In this document: positions 34,509-45,120 of the stretch, in pieces
Layout: each line of letters begins with the position of its first letter
How positions within the stretch are numbered: position 1 is the first letter of the stretch
Assembly (NCBI GenBank): GCA_027924585.1
Contig: BSBM01000870.1
Span: forward strand, 7,109,501 to 7,173,500
Source: Larix kaempferi
Lineage: Eukaryota; Streptophyta; Pinopsida; Pinales; Pinaceae
Direction of reading: 5' to 3'
DNA length: 64,000 bases
Made by a program: the position numbers and the translations under genes
The notes under the pieces: model-generated
The model's input: the letters and a program-made list of their open reading frames with translations, nothing else
Database searches by the model: none
What the model was told of the DNA's origin: nothing

Positions 34509-35338
34509 TGTTGACCAAATCCAACGCGACCTCAGTCGATAGGGGTTCACCTCACTTCCAACGCATACCACAGTCTCCCTGGGCACCGGCTCGGGTAGGT
34601 TTGAGCCCACCCAGCAACACCCGTAGAGCGGATGAGGTCTCACCCGAGGAGTCCAGGAAGAGCAAACAGAACCATGTTTCCGCCGAGGGAGGAGGAGAGT
34701 TGTGGCTGCATGGACTGACTCTATTGCGATACTTTAACCAGAAACGTTAAACATTCGGCAAGGAGTTATAACATATCACTTCATTGCAGCATTTATACCA
34801 TTTACTTCATCGCAGCATTTATCATGACATTCTACATAGAACATACTAATTAATCACAACAATTATCATCATAGCAATAATAAGCAGACATTGCATTAAA
34901 CAACATTCATACACCGCAACATTGCACAAAGGTCGTACCTAAACATCATTATATTACTATCGCGATCATACACCAGCAAAAACACAGATCTCGCATCCAA
35001 TTTGTCTTCTTCATCTCATTCATTTCATGACTCCTCTAACACTTACAACTCTTACCTATTTATAGGCTTTCTCCATTACAATATTTGTCCACTTACAACT
35101 AACTCCCTAACTGACACTATGGACAATTGACCCAATATCTACTGACTCGGTCCAAATGACCCCAAAAACCCGTATACCGTGGTATACTGACTCACTATTA
35201 CATAATATATGGTCCAAGTGACCCAAAACCCGCCAACTGCGGTATTCCTTAGCACAAAATACTCCTTTCACACCCTCCTCTGGCGTGTCACAGCATCAGC
35301 GGTACCGCAATCTTTCCCCATCAAACCGCCTGCCAACA
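34509..35338 (-). repeat. E2 right (5') LTR, 830 bp
   Basis: Ends TGTTG...CAACA. Aligned to the left LTR throughout except for the 115-bp extra copy there. TATA box CCTATAAATAGG (minus) at 35055-35066. Confidence 0.92.
35055..35066 (-). promoter_or_regulatory. TATA box in E2 right LTR
   Basis: CCTATAAATAGG on the minus strand; the same as in the left LTR at 23844-23855. Confidence 0.6.
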
Positions 35339-35343
35339 GTATC

Positions 35344-35440
35344 ATAGGATGGTGGTCATATCTATCATCTGTACCGACTGTAGATTTTGCTGGAGTAATT
35401 GTACATGTATCACTCGAATCGATTCCTTGAGAGAGGAATG
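35344..35440 (-). repeat. R2 copy 3 (inverted), part right of E2
   Basis: The reverse complement matches about 16435-16530 (AAGGAATCGATT, GATGATA, GACCACCAT). Joining it to 22865-23182 restores the R2 order. Confidence 0.7.
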
Positions 35441-35834
35441 TATGCTGACATGGCGATGGTTTATACGATGAAACTCTGAAATGGCAGTTATCCTAAGGGT
35501 GCTAATGGTGAATGATGGCTTGTATCACGTGTGTGAAGAAAATAATCACATCATGCTTTAGTCGAAATTATGTCTTGTCACAAACACCAAGATCACCGCC
35601 ATCATTTACCATTAGTGCCATCGGGACAAACATTTTTTATATGTCCTAACTAAGCTTGTGATTTGGTTTCTTAAATGTAGTGCAATATTATTTTATATTA
35701 TGTTAATTGTAATGTTGTGATTTCTCTGTTATTTAATTCTATAATATGTATGTTTGAAAAGAGAACGCATAAAATTCTAAGAACTGTTTGAAAAGAAAAA
35801 CACATAAAATTTGAATATTTTAATGCCCCCTCAA
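35441..35834. other. Unassigned intergenic DNA
   Basis: No gene or repeat partner seen; contains poly-T/AT-rich stretches. Confidence 0.4.
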
Positions 35835-36420
35835 AGGGATTTAGACTTTGAAAGCATGAATTTAGACTTTGAAAGTGTCAATATCAACCTTTCTAAAGTG
35901 CAAAAACGGGTTCTGAAAGTGGCAATATTGGCTTTGAAAAGTGTGTTTTTCTATTCGAATAGTATGTTTTTTTACTATTTATGAACCCTAAAATTGCAGT
36001 TTTTTGTTATAAAACTATTAATTTCAATTCAAAAAGTGTGAATTTCAACACTTAACCAAATTTTTGTTCTTAATATGCAAAACAGAACAACCTTTTTCTC
36101 ATTTTGGAAGGCTTGTATTTTACATGTGTGAACTCCAAAGGCAACTCTGATCCTATAAATAGATAGCCAGTTCATCACTTAGCCATATGAGTTCAACACT
36201 TAGCCATATTTTTGTTCTTTATATATAAAATAATTTTGTTCTTAATATGTAAAATAATTTTGTTCTTAATATGTAAAATACAATGAGTTATATTCAGAAT
36301 GATATATTCATCATTTGACCATATTTCTCTATAAAATACTTCTCTATAATTATATTGAAGCATATAGATGGATTTATTCAAAAGGCTGTGCACAACCATT
36401 CATTACAAAAGGGAGAGCCT
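35835..36420. repeat. R3 fragment and AT-rich repeats
   Basis: 35845-35960 matches the GAAAGTG-word zone of R3 (20855-20955, 45460-45560). Then AT-rich DNA contains three short repeats of TTTTTGTTCTTAATATGTAAAA type near 36200-36275. Confidence 0.6.
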
Positions 36421-36499
36421 GGGAGCATAAATAGATTTCCCAGTATGGCTCCGTAAATTTAACAAACTGATGCAAAAAAATTCCAAAATTGATGTAAAA

Positions 36500-36920
36500 A
36501 CTCATGCAAGTAGGGATCTCTTCTACAAAAAATTATGCCGCTGAACAGAGGTTTCCTCGGCAATTCGCATGTCCATAGAGGGGGATTCCTGGCAGTGGCT
36601 GCACTGTGAAATCCTAGCCATCTTCAAAATTTCATCTTTTATAAAATCCACTATCCCCATAAGTTCAATCGAATTGCGTTACAAATCATCAATTCTGGAG
36701 TCGTGACAGGTTAATTGTTGAGAGATATACCTCATGTGGTCGGTTGACTCTCTGTACACTTTGATGCCTAAGAAGACTGCCTCATAAACCTTTAGCAAGT
36801 GTTTTTTCAAGTCTTCCACACTGGACCTTAGGAACATCATTCCGTCAGCAAGGCCTGCCATTGAACTGAGAGAAGAGGTCAGACAAGGGACCGAATCAAG
36901 GGATCTGCTCAAAGTTTGAA
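36500..36920 (-). pseudogene. Unidentified coding-like fragment
   Basis: The minus strand is open from about 36920 to 36500 with one stop (near 36679). It reads LSRSLDSVPCLTSSLSSMAG, VEDLKKHLLKVYEAVFLGIK and, after the stop, GIVDFIKDEILKMARISQC followed by SHCQESPSMDMRIAEET. Balanced amino-acid composition and a helix-forming pattern suggest a former protein. I do not recognise the family. It could be a host gene exon remnant or part of an old transposon. Confidence 0.35.
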
Positions 36921-37138
36921 ATAAAACTTCAATCCGCCAACAGTTTCAATTGTTTAATCCACCAATCGTCTTATCAGCACGAGAGACTCTACAACGACCA
37001 CATGTTATATTCTCCTCTTGCTCCTCAGTGGTCCATAATGCTAGTCGAACTGAAGTTTACTTTTGGAAGTAATTGTAAATAAGTAACTTTACACATTTAC
37101 ATTAGTATCATTATAGTAGCATTATACAAAAACTATTC

Positions 37139-37275
37139 TATTTTTTTTTTAAACAGAATCATTCTTTTTTTTTTTTTAATAGAAACATTCTTTCTTTTTG
37201 TTTTTTTTAATAGAAACATTCTTTCCTTTTGTTTTTTTAAATCAAAGCATTATTTGTTTTTTCTTTTTTAAATAG
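37139..37275. repeat. T-rich minisatellite
   Basis: About four copies of a ~35-bp unit, a T run followed by AAATAGAAACATTCTTT. Confidence 0.7.
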
Positions 37276-37284
37276 AATGAAATA

Positions 37285-37957
37285 TCATAAAAAGGAGAAC
37301 ACAAGAAGGATCAATCGACCCTTTTTGTAGTGTCGAACTATTATGAAAATAATATTGGAAATAAGAAGGTTCGGTCATCCCTTTTGTAGTGTCAAACTAT
37401 TCTGAAAATAATATTGGGAATAAGATGGGTCGGCCGATCCTTGAATTATGAGGGAATTGTAAAAAAAGAACACCTTGTAAGTTATAACATATAAAAATGG
37501 TTTCTAACGACTTTTGTCTTCGATCCTTGTTTTTTGACAAGAAGGATTGGACTCCCCTTCTTTAAAAGTTAATTGTGAAACCTTTGTTCAGAAATTCAGC
37601 TATATCCATAATGGAGAACACAAGAAGATTTGACCGACCCTTCTTGCAGTGTCGAACTATTATGAAAAGAATAGTGGGAATAAGAAGGGTCGGCTGACCT
37701 TTCATCTACGAGGGAATGGTAAAAATAGAATGTCTTAGAGAAAGAGCGGTCACTCTTTGTCTGAAAATATTTCTACTCACTAGCAAAGTCTTTGAAGCAA
37801 AACTTCTATAAATTTTGTGACACGTGGACTGCTTATATTGTGACAAGTGGCATATTTGATTTTTAAAATTAGTTTAAAGATTTTTTAAATGAATATTAAG
37901 GATATTAATGGTACCATTTAAAGTTTGGGGACTGCTTTAAGTTCCTGTGTTTTCTAT
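37285..37957. repeat. R1 repeat with GGTCGRCC palindromes
   Basis: The same modules as 18086-18890 and 21220-21830: GAACACAAGAAGGATCAATC, TGTAGTGTCGAACTATTATG, and tail CTTTGAAGCAAAACTTCTAT. It ends at the boundary to R2 copy 2. Confidence 0.75.
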
Positions 37958-39203
37958 TGCGTGGAGGGAGGGCAGGTAGGTGGAAGCCAGGGAGGTGGTG
38001 TATTGCATGGGGCACGCGAGCCTTGTTATGGGTGTCTGGGTCGAGGCTCCTCCCCCACGTGCCCTCCTAGTATCTGGCACGTGGCCCCTTGTTAATATAT
38101 GGTATACTTGATTCACATAAACAATTCTGTTTCTTAAAAATAGTCATGGGAAGTAATTGCACAATTTAATATAGGGTGTACTTGATTCACATAGGCTGAA
38201 ACTTACGGCAAATATTATTCAGCCTGCTGTAGGCCATTTAATGAGCTGGCAGCAGGCATGTTGGCCATTGGATTTTCAAGGAATCGATTGGAGTGATATG
38301 TGCACGATTACTCTAGCAACATCTGTAGTCGCTACAGATGATATCTGTGACTACCATGATCCCGCCATACTGTGACCATTTCCCATCTGTCTGAGACTCC
38401 CATCCCATTCAATCCATTAACACACTGGCCACTCACTATATATAGGATAACCATGCCCCATATCATGCATTAGCACTATCGAAGTCCCAATACATGGATT
38501 TTTCATTATGTTCCTGGGTATGCAACGAGGAGGGCACATAGGGAGATTAGCATTCTTGGAAGCTTTCTTCTCTAAGACAACATGCGTTATTGCAGTCATC
38601 AACACTTGCAGTAATCATTGAATGTTGTTTTATCACCAGACCATGCTGTCAGCTTCTTCGTCCTACATGGACACCTTTCAAGACATGACAACCCATTTCC
38701 CGCCAAGGGAGTATTGGGTACTAGGTCATAGTCATCATGTATATGCCTCCAAATCATGGTGTCAACTTCTTTCTTCTTCCTGCATGGATGGGTTTCTAGA
38801 CCTGACGACCCATTTCCAGCGATGGGAGTATTGGGTACTAGCTCATAGTCATCAACGTGTTGTTCATCCAAGTACAATTATTTTCTGATTTCTTCGAGAT
38901 GAAGAAAGGAATTATTCATGGGGGAGATGTTGGAGGAGCTTAGGTCGGCCTCCCGACTAGGTCCTCCGTTCGACCACTTCAAAGAACATGTCGAACCGTT
39001 GTGTCGATCACTGTTAAATTTTAATTAGCATTATGGTGTGTCTGGGAAGGAATGCGTGTGTTGCTAAGAAGGAATGCATGTGTTGCTTGTTTTTGAAATT
39101 ATACATGGAATGTGTTGAATATAATTGTACCACTGATGACAACACTATTCATTAATGATAGTATGTAAATTTCCTGACTTTCTCTGTTAATTGTTATTTC
39201 CAG
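37958..39203 (+). repeat. R2 copy 2, part left of E3
   Basis: Aligns with 16100-17870; the TATA box at 38436-38445 is conserved. Relative to copy 1 it lacks part of the TGGATTTGTCATTATGTT repeats and carries a duplicated ~130-bp segment (two ACCAGACCATG/CCAAATCATGGTGTC-like blocks, 38625-38860). Confidence 0.75.
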
Positions 39204-39208
39204 TAATG

Positions 39209-39546
39209 TGTTAGGAACCCATGTCAACCCTTCTATTAACTTTGTTAGTATATTGTTGTTGGACGCATATGCTTTGTAAGTCGTTCCGTAATAATTGTTG
39301 ATCCATAGTTTGTATTAGCCCATGGTTTGTATTGACACATGGTATTGACCCATGGTATTAGTGCCTAGACTTAGTATATAAGTTTGTGTTGAGACCAATG
39401 AAGGTACTGTGAAGTTATTTGTATTGAGCTTGCTCAAAGGAGATTGCCCCCTCGAAGTGGCTTGCGATCAATAAAAGTGATTCTAAGTTCTGTTATTTCT
39501 TTTATCTTGTGTATTTTCATTAATTAATTGTTGCAGGTTCTTCACA
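39209..39546 (+). repeat. E3 5' LTR
   Basis: 338 bp. TATATAA at 39375-39381, AATAAA polyadenylation signal at 39470-39475, end TTCTTCACA. Confidence 0.93.
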
Positions 39547-39548
39547 TC

Positions 39549-39560
39549 TGGTATCAGAGC
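39549..39560 (+). promoter_or_regulatory. E3 primer-binding site (initiator tRNA-Met)
   Basis: TGGTATCAGAGC, the common plant initiator-Met primer complement, two bases after the LTR end. Confidence 0.9.
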
Positions 39561-40127
39561 ACTTTCTTGGGCTTGGTGGGTGAAATTTCTGCCAAAATGT
39601 TTTTTCACATCTGTTGCAGCTTTGGATCTGGGAATAATCCCTATCCGCTTAACTGTGGGAAGTACTTGGGCATAAGCTTCACTGACACCCCTACAATCTC
39701 CCTTATTTTAACTCTGTTGTCCCTGAAACTTCACTGACACCCCTACAATCCCATTTTGCATATTTCATTCCTGAGGACCCTATCCCAAATTCCACTTCCC
39801 AAAGCCAGAAATCCCACATTTATCTATTTTTAGGGTTTGTCATAACTTCTTCAATTTTCACCCACTCACCTCCAAATTTTTCCACCGTGTTCATTCCCTA
39901 TTTCTGCTTCTTTGTCCCTCTTTGACAAATTTTCTCATTCTTTCACCCCGCTTATGAAATCCCCATTTTTTGCTTCCTTGTCCATCAGAAAGTGTCCAAA
40001 ACCTAGTCAAACCCCAATTACCCCTCCGAGTTTTTCCCAAATCCAAATTTCCCTTTACTAAATAAGCTTTTGTTTGTTTTTTTCTATCCATTCCCCCCCC
40101 CCAAAAAAAAGAAAAAAAAGAAAACTC
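39561..40127 (+). other. E3 untranslated leader
   Basis: Pyrimidine-rich, no coding signal; contains a C9-A9 homopolymer pair near 40094-40111. Confidence 0.6.
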
Positions 40128-40983
40128 ATGGTTATGGTTGTCACCTGCGCAGGAGAAAAAACCATGGAGGAAGCACTTGTTGCCATCCAAATCAAACTCC
40201 AAGATCTGGATGAAAAATCTCTCAGCCTCCATCTTCAGCATTCAACCATGAACAATAACCGACAACAAGAATCTTATGTATCCAATGGGTTCTCTTCTTC
40301 CAGCAATTTCCGTGGTCTGAAGCTTGAATTTCCTTGCTTCAATGGTAATGATCCGACTGGATGGATCTATCTTGCAGAACAGTATTTCAGTCTGCATAAT
40401 ACTTTTGATGTCCAAAAAGTTTCACTTGCATCCTTTCATTTGGAACAGGAAGCCCTTCAATGGTACCGTTGGTACATCAAGGCTCATGACAAGCCAAAAT
40501 GGACATATTTTTTCCAACTCCTTTTGCAATGATTTGGTCCTAGTGCTTTTAATGACTTCATCGGAGCACTCACTACTCTTCATCAAAGTGGCATTGTGAG
40601 AGAGTCTCAAATAGAATTTGAGAAACTAGTCAATCACACAGAAAGATTATCTGATAAATTCTACAGGAGTTGTTTTATCAGTGGTCTTAAGGATGAAATC
40701 CGATCAGAGGTTAAAATGTTTTTTCCCAACACAATGATGGAAGTCCTAGGGTTGGCTAAGTTGGAAGAAGACAATATTGCAGCCCAATAGCGCTCCAAAA
40801 CCACTTTTGTTCCCTTTCAAAATATGGGTTCTCAACAACCTCCCATCCCGCCAGCTCCTCAACCAACTCCTATCAAGCATTTGTCTAAAACAGAGATGTA
40901 GGCACACAAAGAAAAAGGGCTTTGTTATAATTGTGATGAGAAATTCACTCGGGGACATAGATGTGTTCAACAAAAGCTCTATC
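40128..40983 (+). pseudogene. E3 gag
   Basis: The likely start is ATG 40128 or the internal ATG 40164 (MEEALVAIQIKLQDLDEKS). The capsid block reads KLEFPCFNGNDPTGWIYLAE followed by QYFSLHNTF and EQEALQWYRWY, typical of chromoviral Gag. One frame runs throughout, with stops at 40530 (CGA or CAA type), 40788 (CAG to TAG) and about 40899 (CAG to TAG). The zinc knuckle CYNCDEKFTRGHRC (C-x2-C-x4-x-H-x2-C-like, with altered spacing) is at about 40924-40965. Confidence 0.85.
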
Positions 40984-40985
40984 TC

Positions 40986-41732
40986 TTGGATATGTATTCT
41001 ACGCCTGCATCTACAATTGGTGAAGAAACTCCAGATACAATGGATGATCAGGTCAACATTCAGGAGCCGCCTATTGACCCCCCATCTCAGGATGAACAAC
41101 TAGAGATATCTCTCCATGGTTTATCCAGCGTCACCACCCCCCAAACAATGCGGGTCAGGGGTTACTTCAAGAAGCTTCCTCTTACAATATTCATTGATTT
41201 TGGTCGCACTCATAACTTCATTGACCCTTGGATCGCCAAACATGCTAATTGTTTTGTCCATCCATACTCCAACTTTGAAGTCATGGTTACCAATGGGGGC
41301 ACCTTACCTGCCAAGGGGAAGTGTCACAATGTGCGTATCTCTCTGGAAGATTATAACCTGTGCTTTGACATGTTTGCCTTGTCCCTAGGCAGATGTGATG
41401 TGGTTTTGGGCGTTCAATGGTTACGCACACTTGGCCCCATATTATGGGATTTTGCTGAACTTTGGATGCAGTTTTCAGTCAATGGGAAACAACAGAAATT
41501 TAAGGGCTTACAACAAGGGTCTCTCCGCATCATCAGTTCACATCGCTTGGAAAATATCCTTGAGAAGAATTCACATGGTGTCATCACTCAACTCCATTCC
41601 ATTCATATGCACCCATCAACGATCTCCCCTACTTCCTTGGATAGATATGTAGGTGTCCTTGCTGAACCACTGGGCTTGTCGCCTTCAAGAGACCTTTCCA
41701 GTAAGAATTTAGCCGCATCTACATCTCAGTAG
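40986..41732 (+). pseudogene. E3 protease
   Basis: A 248-codon open stretch. The retropepsin motif appears as FIDFGRTHNFID where FIDSGSTHNFI is expected, so the residue after the catalytic Asp is Phe, and activity is doubtful. It continues with CDVVLGVQWLRTLGPILWDF, a conserved protease-to-RT marker in Gypsy Pol. Confidence 0.88.
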
Positions 41733-42661
41733 GAAATGATGGCTATTTTGCATGCAGTATAGAAGTGGCAGCCATATCTATTAGGGAATTATTTCTGCAT
41801 CAAGACTGATCTCCAGAGTCTAGATAATTTCTTGGAACAATGGGTCTCCTCCCCTGCACACCTGAAATGGGTTATCCAACTCATGGGTTATGCCTATGCG
41901 ATCACTTACAAGAAGAGTAAGGACAATATGGTGGCAGATGCTCCTTCTCGCACATTTGATGACCTAGTTTCTCTTATAGCTATTTCTCTGCTTGTTCCAA
42001 ATTGGTTGCAATCTGTTCAACAAGGCTATCTCTTCTATGAACTCCATGTTTCTTCATCAACAGGGCATTCTGGGTTCCTCAAAATGTATGACTGGAAACA
42101 ATGTAACTTCTTTTGGCAGGGACTGAAAATGACAATTCAATAGATGGTGGTTGATTGTGATGCTTTCCAGGTCAACAAGGGTGAAACGACACTCCTTTCG
42201 GGACTGCTTAAACCCTAGCCCATCCCTACACAGATTTGGACAACTATTTATTTGGATTTCCTAGAAGCGCTCCAGTGGTACAATACCACATCTAAAAGGA
42301 CACCATATGAAGCAGTCTATGGATAGGCACCACTAATTCTTCTTCCATACACCCTCAGCAGCTCCCCAGTTCAGGAAATTGACTCGGTTCTTCGAAACCG
42401 CGATCAGATTCTTCTCAGTCTGCAAGACAATCTTCACATAGCAAGAATTCGACTGAAACAACAAGCCGATCAGCACCATTCCGAGTGCACTTTTCATGCT
42501 ACTAATATGGTTCTTCTTCATCTACAGCCTTCCAAGCAACCGTCCCTGAAACTCACAAGGTGTCAGTGGCCCGGAATGCAACCCGAGGATGCTATAGGGG
42601 AACCACTCCTTCAGATTCTACATCAATTTTCACATCTAAATCTTTGAGGACAAATATTTTT
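41733..42661 (+). pseudogene. E3 remnant of RNase H, integrase and chromodomain
   Basis: After a TAG the frame resumes within RNase H (MMAILHAV, KWQPYL, FCIKTDLQSLDNFLEQW, YKKSKDNMVADAPSR), so the RT and the start of RNase H are deleted. Integrase scraps follow (GHSGFLKMYDWKQCNFFWQG, and TTSKRTPYEAVYG). The end reads CQWPGMQPEDAIGEPLLQIL and FSHLNL, which matches the C-terminal half of a chromodomain. Several stops, most at CAG-type codons. Confidence 0.8.
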
Positions 42662-42676
42662 CTAAGGGAGAGGGGA
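42662..42676 (+). promoter_or_regulatory. E3 polypurine tract
   Basis: AAGGGAGAGGGGA directly before the 3' LTR. Confidence 0.85.
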
Positions 42677-43079
42677 TGTTAGGAACCCATGTCAACCCTT
42701 CTATTTACTTTGTTAGTATATTGTTGTCAGACACATATGCTTTGTAATTCATCCCGTAGTATTTGTTCATCCATAGCTTGTCTTATTGTTGTTGGACGCA
42801 TATGCTTTGTAAGTCGTCCCGTAGTAATTGTTGATCCATAGTTTGTATTGGCTCATGGTTTGTATTGGCACATGGTATTGACCCATGGTATTGGCGCCCA
42901 TACTTAGTATATAAGTTTGTGTTGAGACCAATGAAGGTACTGTGAAGTTATTTGTATTGAGCTTGCTCAAAGGAGGTTGCCCCCTCGAAGTGGCCTGCGA
43001 TCAATAAAAGTGATTCTAAGTTCTGTTATTTCTGTTATCTCGTGTATTTTCATTAATTAATTGTTGCAGGTTCTTCACA
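42677..43079 (+). repeat. E3 3' LTR
   Basis: 403 bp; exceeds the 5' LTR by a 65-bp tandem duplication (42721-42785 and 42786-42850). TATATAA at 42908-42914. Confidence 0.93.
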
Positions 43080-43084
43080 TAATG

Positions 43085-43345
43085 ATAGTTTGTAAATTTC
43101 CTTCCTTTCTCTATTAATTGTTATTTGCAGTACATTATGTCAGTTTGTAAAATCCCTTCCTTTCTCTATTAATTTTTATTTCCATTAAATCTTTTTCATT
43201 GTGTTATTCTTCATGCTTGGATGAAAGTAATTTTAAATATGAATTCATATGTTTATGCTCCGGTTTACCGCATCTAAGTATTCACCAAGTTTCTGCTAAA
43301 ATTAATATTGGATTCATTTATGACTAATGCCCAAGATTAATGGAC
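43085..43345 (+). repeat. R2 copy 2, part right of E3
   Basis: Continues the alignment with 17830-18085 (TCCTTCCTTTCTCTATTAAT, TATGCTC-GGTTTACC, ATTAATGG). Confidence 0.75.
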
Positions 43346-43839
43346 TGTTTGCTTTTCTTCATTATCAACCTGCAAAATAAGACCTTAACTGTAAGAAGAT
43401 AACTACCAAGAATTGAAGGAAATACATTTTGGAAATTTGAAGAAGATAGACAAGGGTGGAAGGGTGGTGCCGGGGCAGGTTGCAGCCTAATAATGGTGTT
43501 GGTTCATCTAGTCAGCTGTAGCTGACAAAATAGGGTGTTAGTGCATCCTTCAGTTTTAATTGTGATAAAATTTAAGAATAGTGAAAATACTAATTCACCC
43601 CCCTCTTAGTATTGCTTGATATTCCAATAGAAAGATGGAACAGTATGATGCAAAGCTTACATGTTTGAGGAATAATGACTAATTATTTTTGCGGTTGTAG
43701 GGGATGAGTCTAGTGCTTCTATGTCTACAAGTCGAAGTTCCAATAAAAGTTTAGTCTTTTATTACTCCTTCAAAGGAGATGATCTGATTAAGGATAACGA
43801 GAATCTAAAACATTCAACAACTTTAAATTATTGTGAACT
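43346..43839. other. Unassigned intergenic DNA
   Basis: No frame with a motif; no repeat partner seen. Confidence 0.4.
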
Positions 43840-44290
43840 TGAATTTAAAATCAGAAAATGCAATTTCTGATTTGAAAAGTGTAAATTTCAAATAAAAAAA
43901 TGCAATTGTTTATTTGAAAATTGCAGTTTTCATTTGTAAATGTTCAAAATTTTAAGGTGAAAAAATCAATGTCTAAAATATTCAGTCATTGTTTGAATAA
44001 CAAGTCAATCGGCTAAGTTATAGCATAAAAAAATGGTTTGTCTCGATTTTCGTTTTCCGACATGAAGGATCAACCACCCCTTCTTTTCATAGTTAATTGT
44101 GAAAACATTTATCCAACAATTTAGCTATATCCATAATGGAGAACACAAGAAGGATCGATTGACCCATCTTGCAGTGTTAAACTATTATCAAAATAATATT
44201 GGGAATAAGAAGGGTCGGTCAACCCTTCAATTTTGAGAGAATTATAAAAATAGAACACCTTGGAAGTTATAACATATAAAAATAGCTTGT
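43840..44290. repeat. R3/R1 composite repeat, short copy
   Basis: AATTTCAAATAAAAAAATGC zone followed by R1 palindromes (44060-44235), as at 20990-21420. Truncated after TAACATATAAAAATAGCTTG. Confidence 0.75.
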
Positions 44291-45120
44291 TGTGAAATTC
44301 ATTTAACACATAATAACACATGAATCATACTTTTATATTATTTATCCTTTGCTATCACCCCTGCATCTCCTGCGGCGTGGAAGCTTCCCTGACCATCTAT
44401 TTTTCTGATCTGTTATGGGCCATGGATCGGCATTGATTTCTAAATCTACGATCCCTGGTGGCCTCAAATCCCACCACATGTCTCATTTTCTTCCAGTTAA
44501 AACCACAGGAAGTCACCCATCATTGATCTGGATCTTGCATGAATCCAAGTCATCAAACGGTGTGACTTTTACCAACTTCTCGGATTTGTCTTGTGTTGAT
44601 GTTTCGTGCAAGTTAGATCCACGAACAAAACCTCAGCCATAGATCTCGACCTCATCAGATCTGCGTCGTCCAAACCCACGGACCTCTATCAAAAGTTCGT
44701 GGATCCAAAAAAAAATTTTCTCCACGCATGTTGTATCGAATAAGTAGTTCCTGACCATCGATCTGCTCCATTGGCCGTTGATCTGCTCCTTAAGATGCTT
44801 GTGGGCTAAACCTCCCTCCTCCGACTAAAACACCTCACCCTTTATTCGCGAAGCATGCTCATGACTGTAGATCTTCACCACCACTGATCTAGACCATTTA
44901 TTTGCGCAGATATGTAACTGGAGGCGGGCCTCTGCAATTTAATCCTCCTTGCAAAGTTTCGAGCTTGGGATTTGATCATTTCACCCTTGAGGATGTGAAT
45001 ACCTACCCAGATGATTCTATTTTTCTCAGACCACCAAGGCTTTCTCCATTCTTTTTAGAAATTGAACCTCCCACTTTCATCCAGTACAAAGCTAGTGCTA
45101 ACACTGACAAGCTAAACAGG
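44291..45120. other. Unassigned DNA, possible retroposon 5' region
   Basis: 44860-45000 (GATCTTCACCACCACTGATC, GGCGGGCCTCTGCAATTTAA) resembles 47385-47500 loosely (GGGCCTTTATAATTTCTCCC). The frames 44415-44642 and 44902-45153 (+) have no recognised domain. Confidence 0.35.

Larger units (their letters stand above)
23178..35343 (-). mobile_element. E2: decayed Ty3/Gypsy LTR retrotransposon with TSD GTATC
   Basis: LTRs at 23183-24127 and 34509-35338 start TATTG/TGTTG and end CAATA/CAACA in the plus reading, and are flanked by the 5-bp duplication GTATC (23178-23182 and 35339-35343). Minus-strand domain order is gag with zinc knuckle, protease, a second gag-like domain, RT, RNase H, integrase, then an extra ORF with coiled coil. 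All coding parts carry stops or frame changes. It is inserted into an inverted R2 copy, whose two halves are 22865-23182 and 35344-35440. Confidence 0.93.
39204..43084 (+). mobile_element. E3: non-autonomous chromovirus-like LTR retrotransposon, TSD TAATG
   Basis: LTRs at 39209-39546 (338 bp) and 42677-43079 (403 bp), TG...CA ends, with target duplication TAATG at 39204-39208 and 43080-43084. Primer site TGGTATCAGAGC (initiator tRNA-Met type) at 39549-39560; polypurine tract at 42662-42676. Gag, zinc knuckle and protease are followed directly by the end of RNase H, scraps of integrase and the end of a chromodomain. RT is missing. Removing E3 rejoins the R2 ~60-bp array. Confidence 0.93.
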
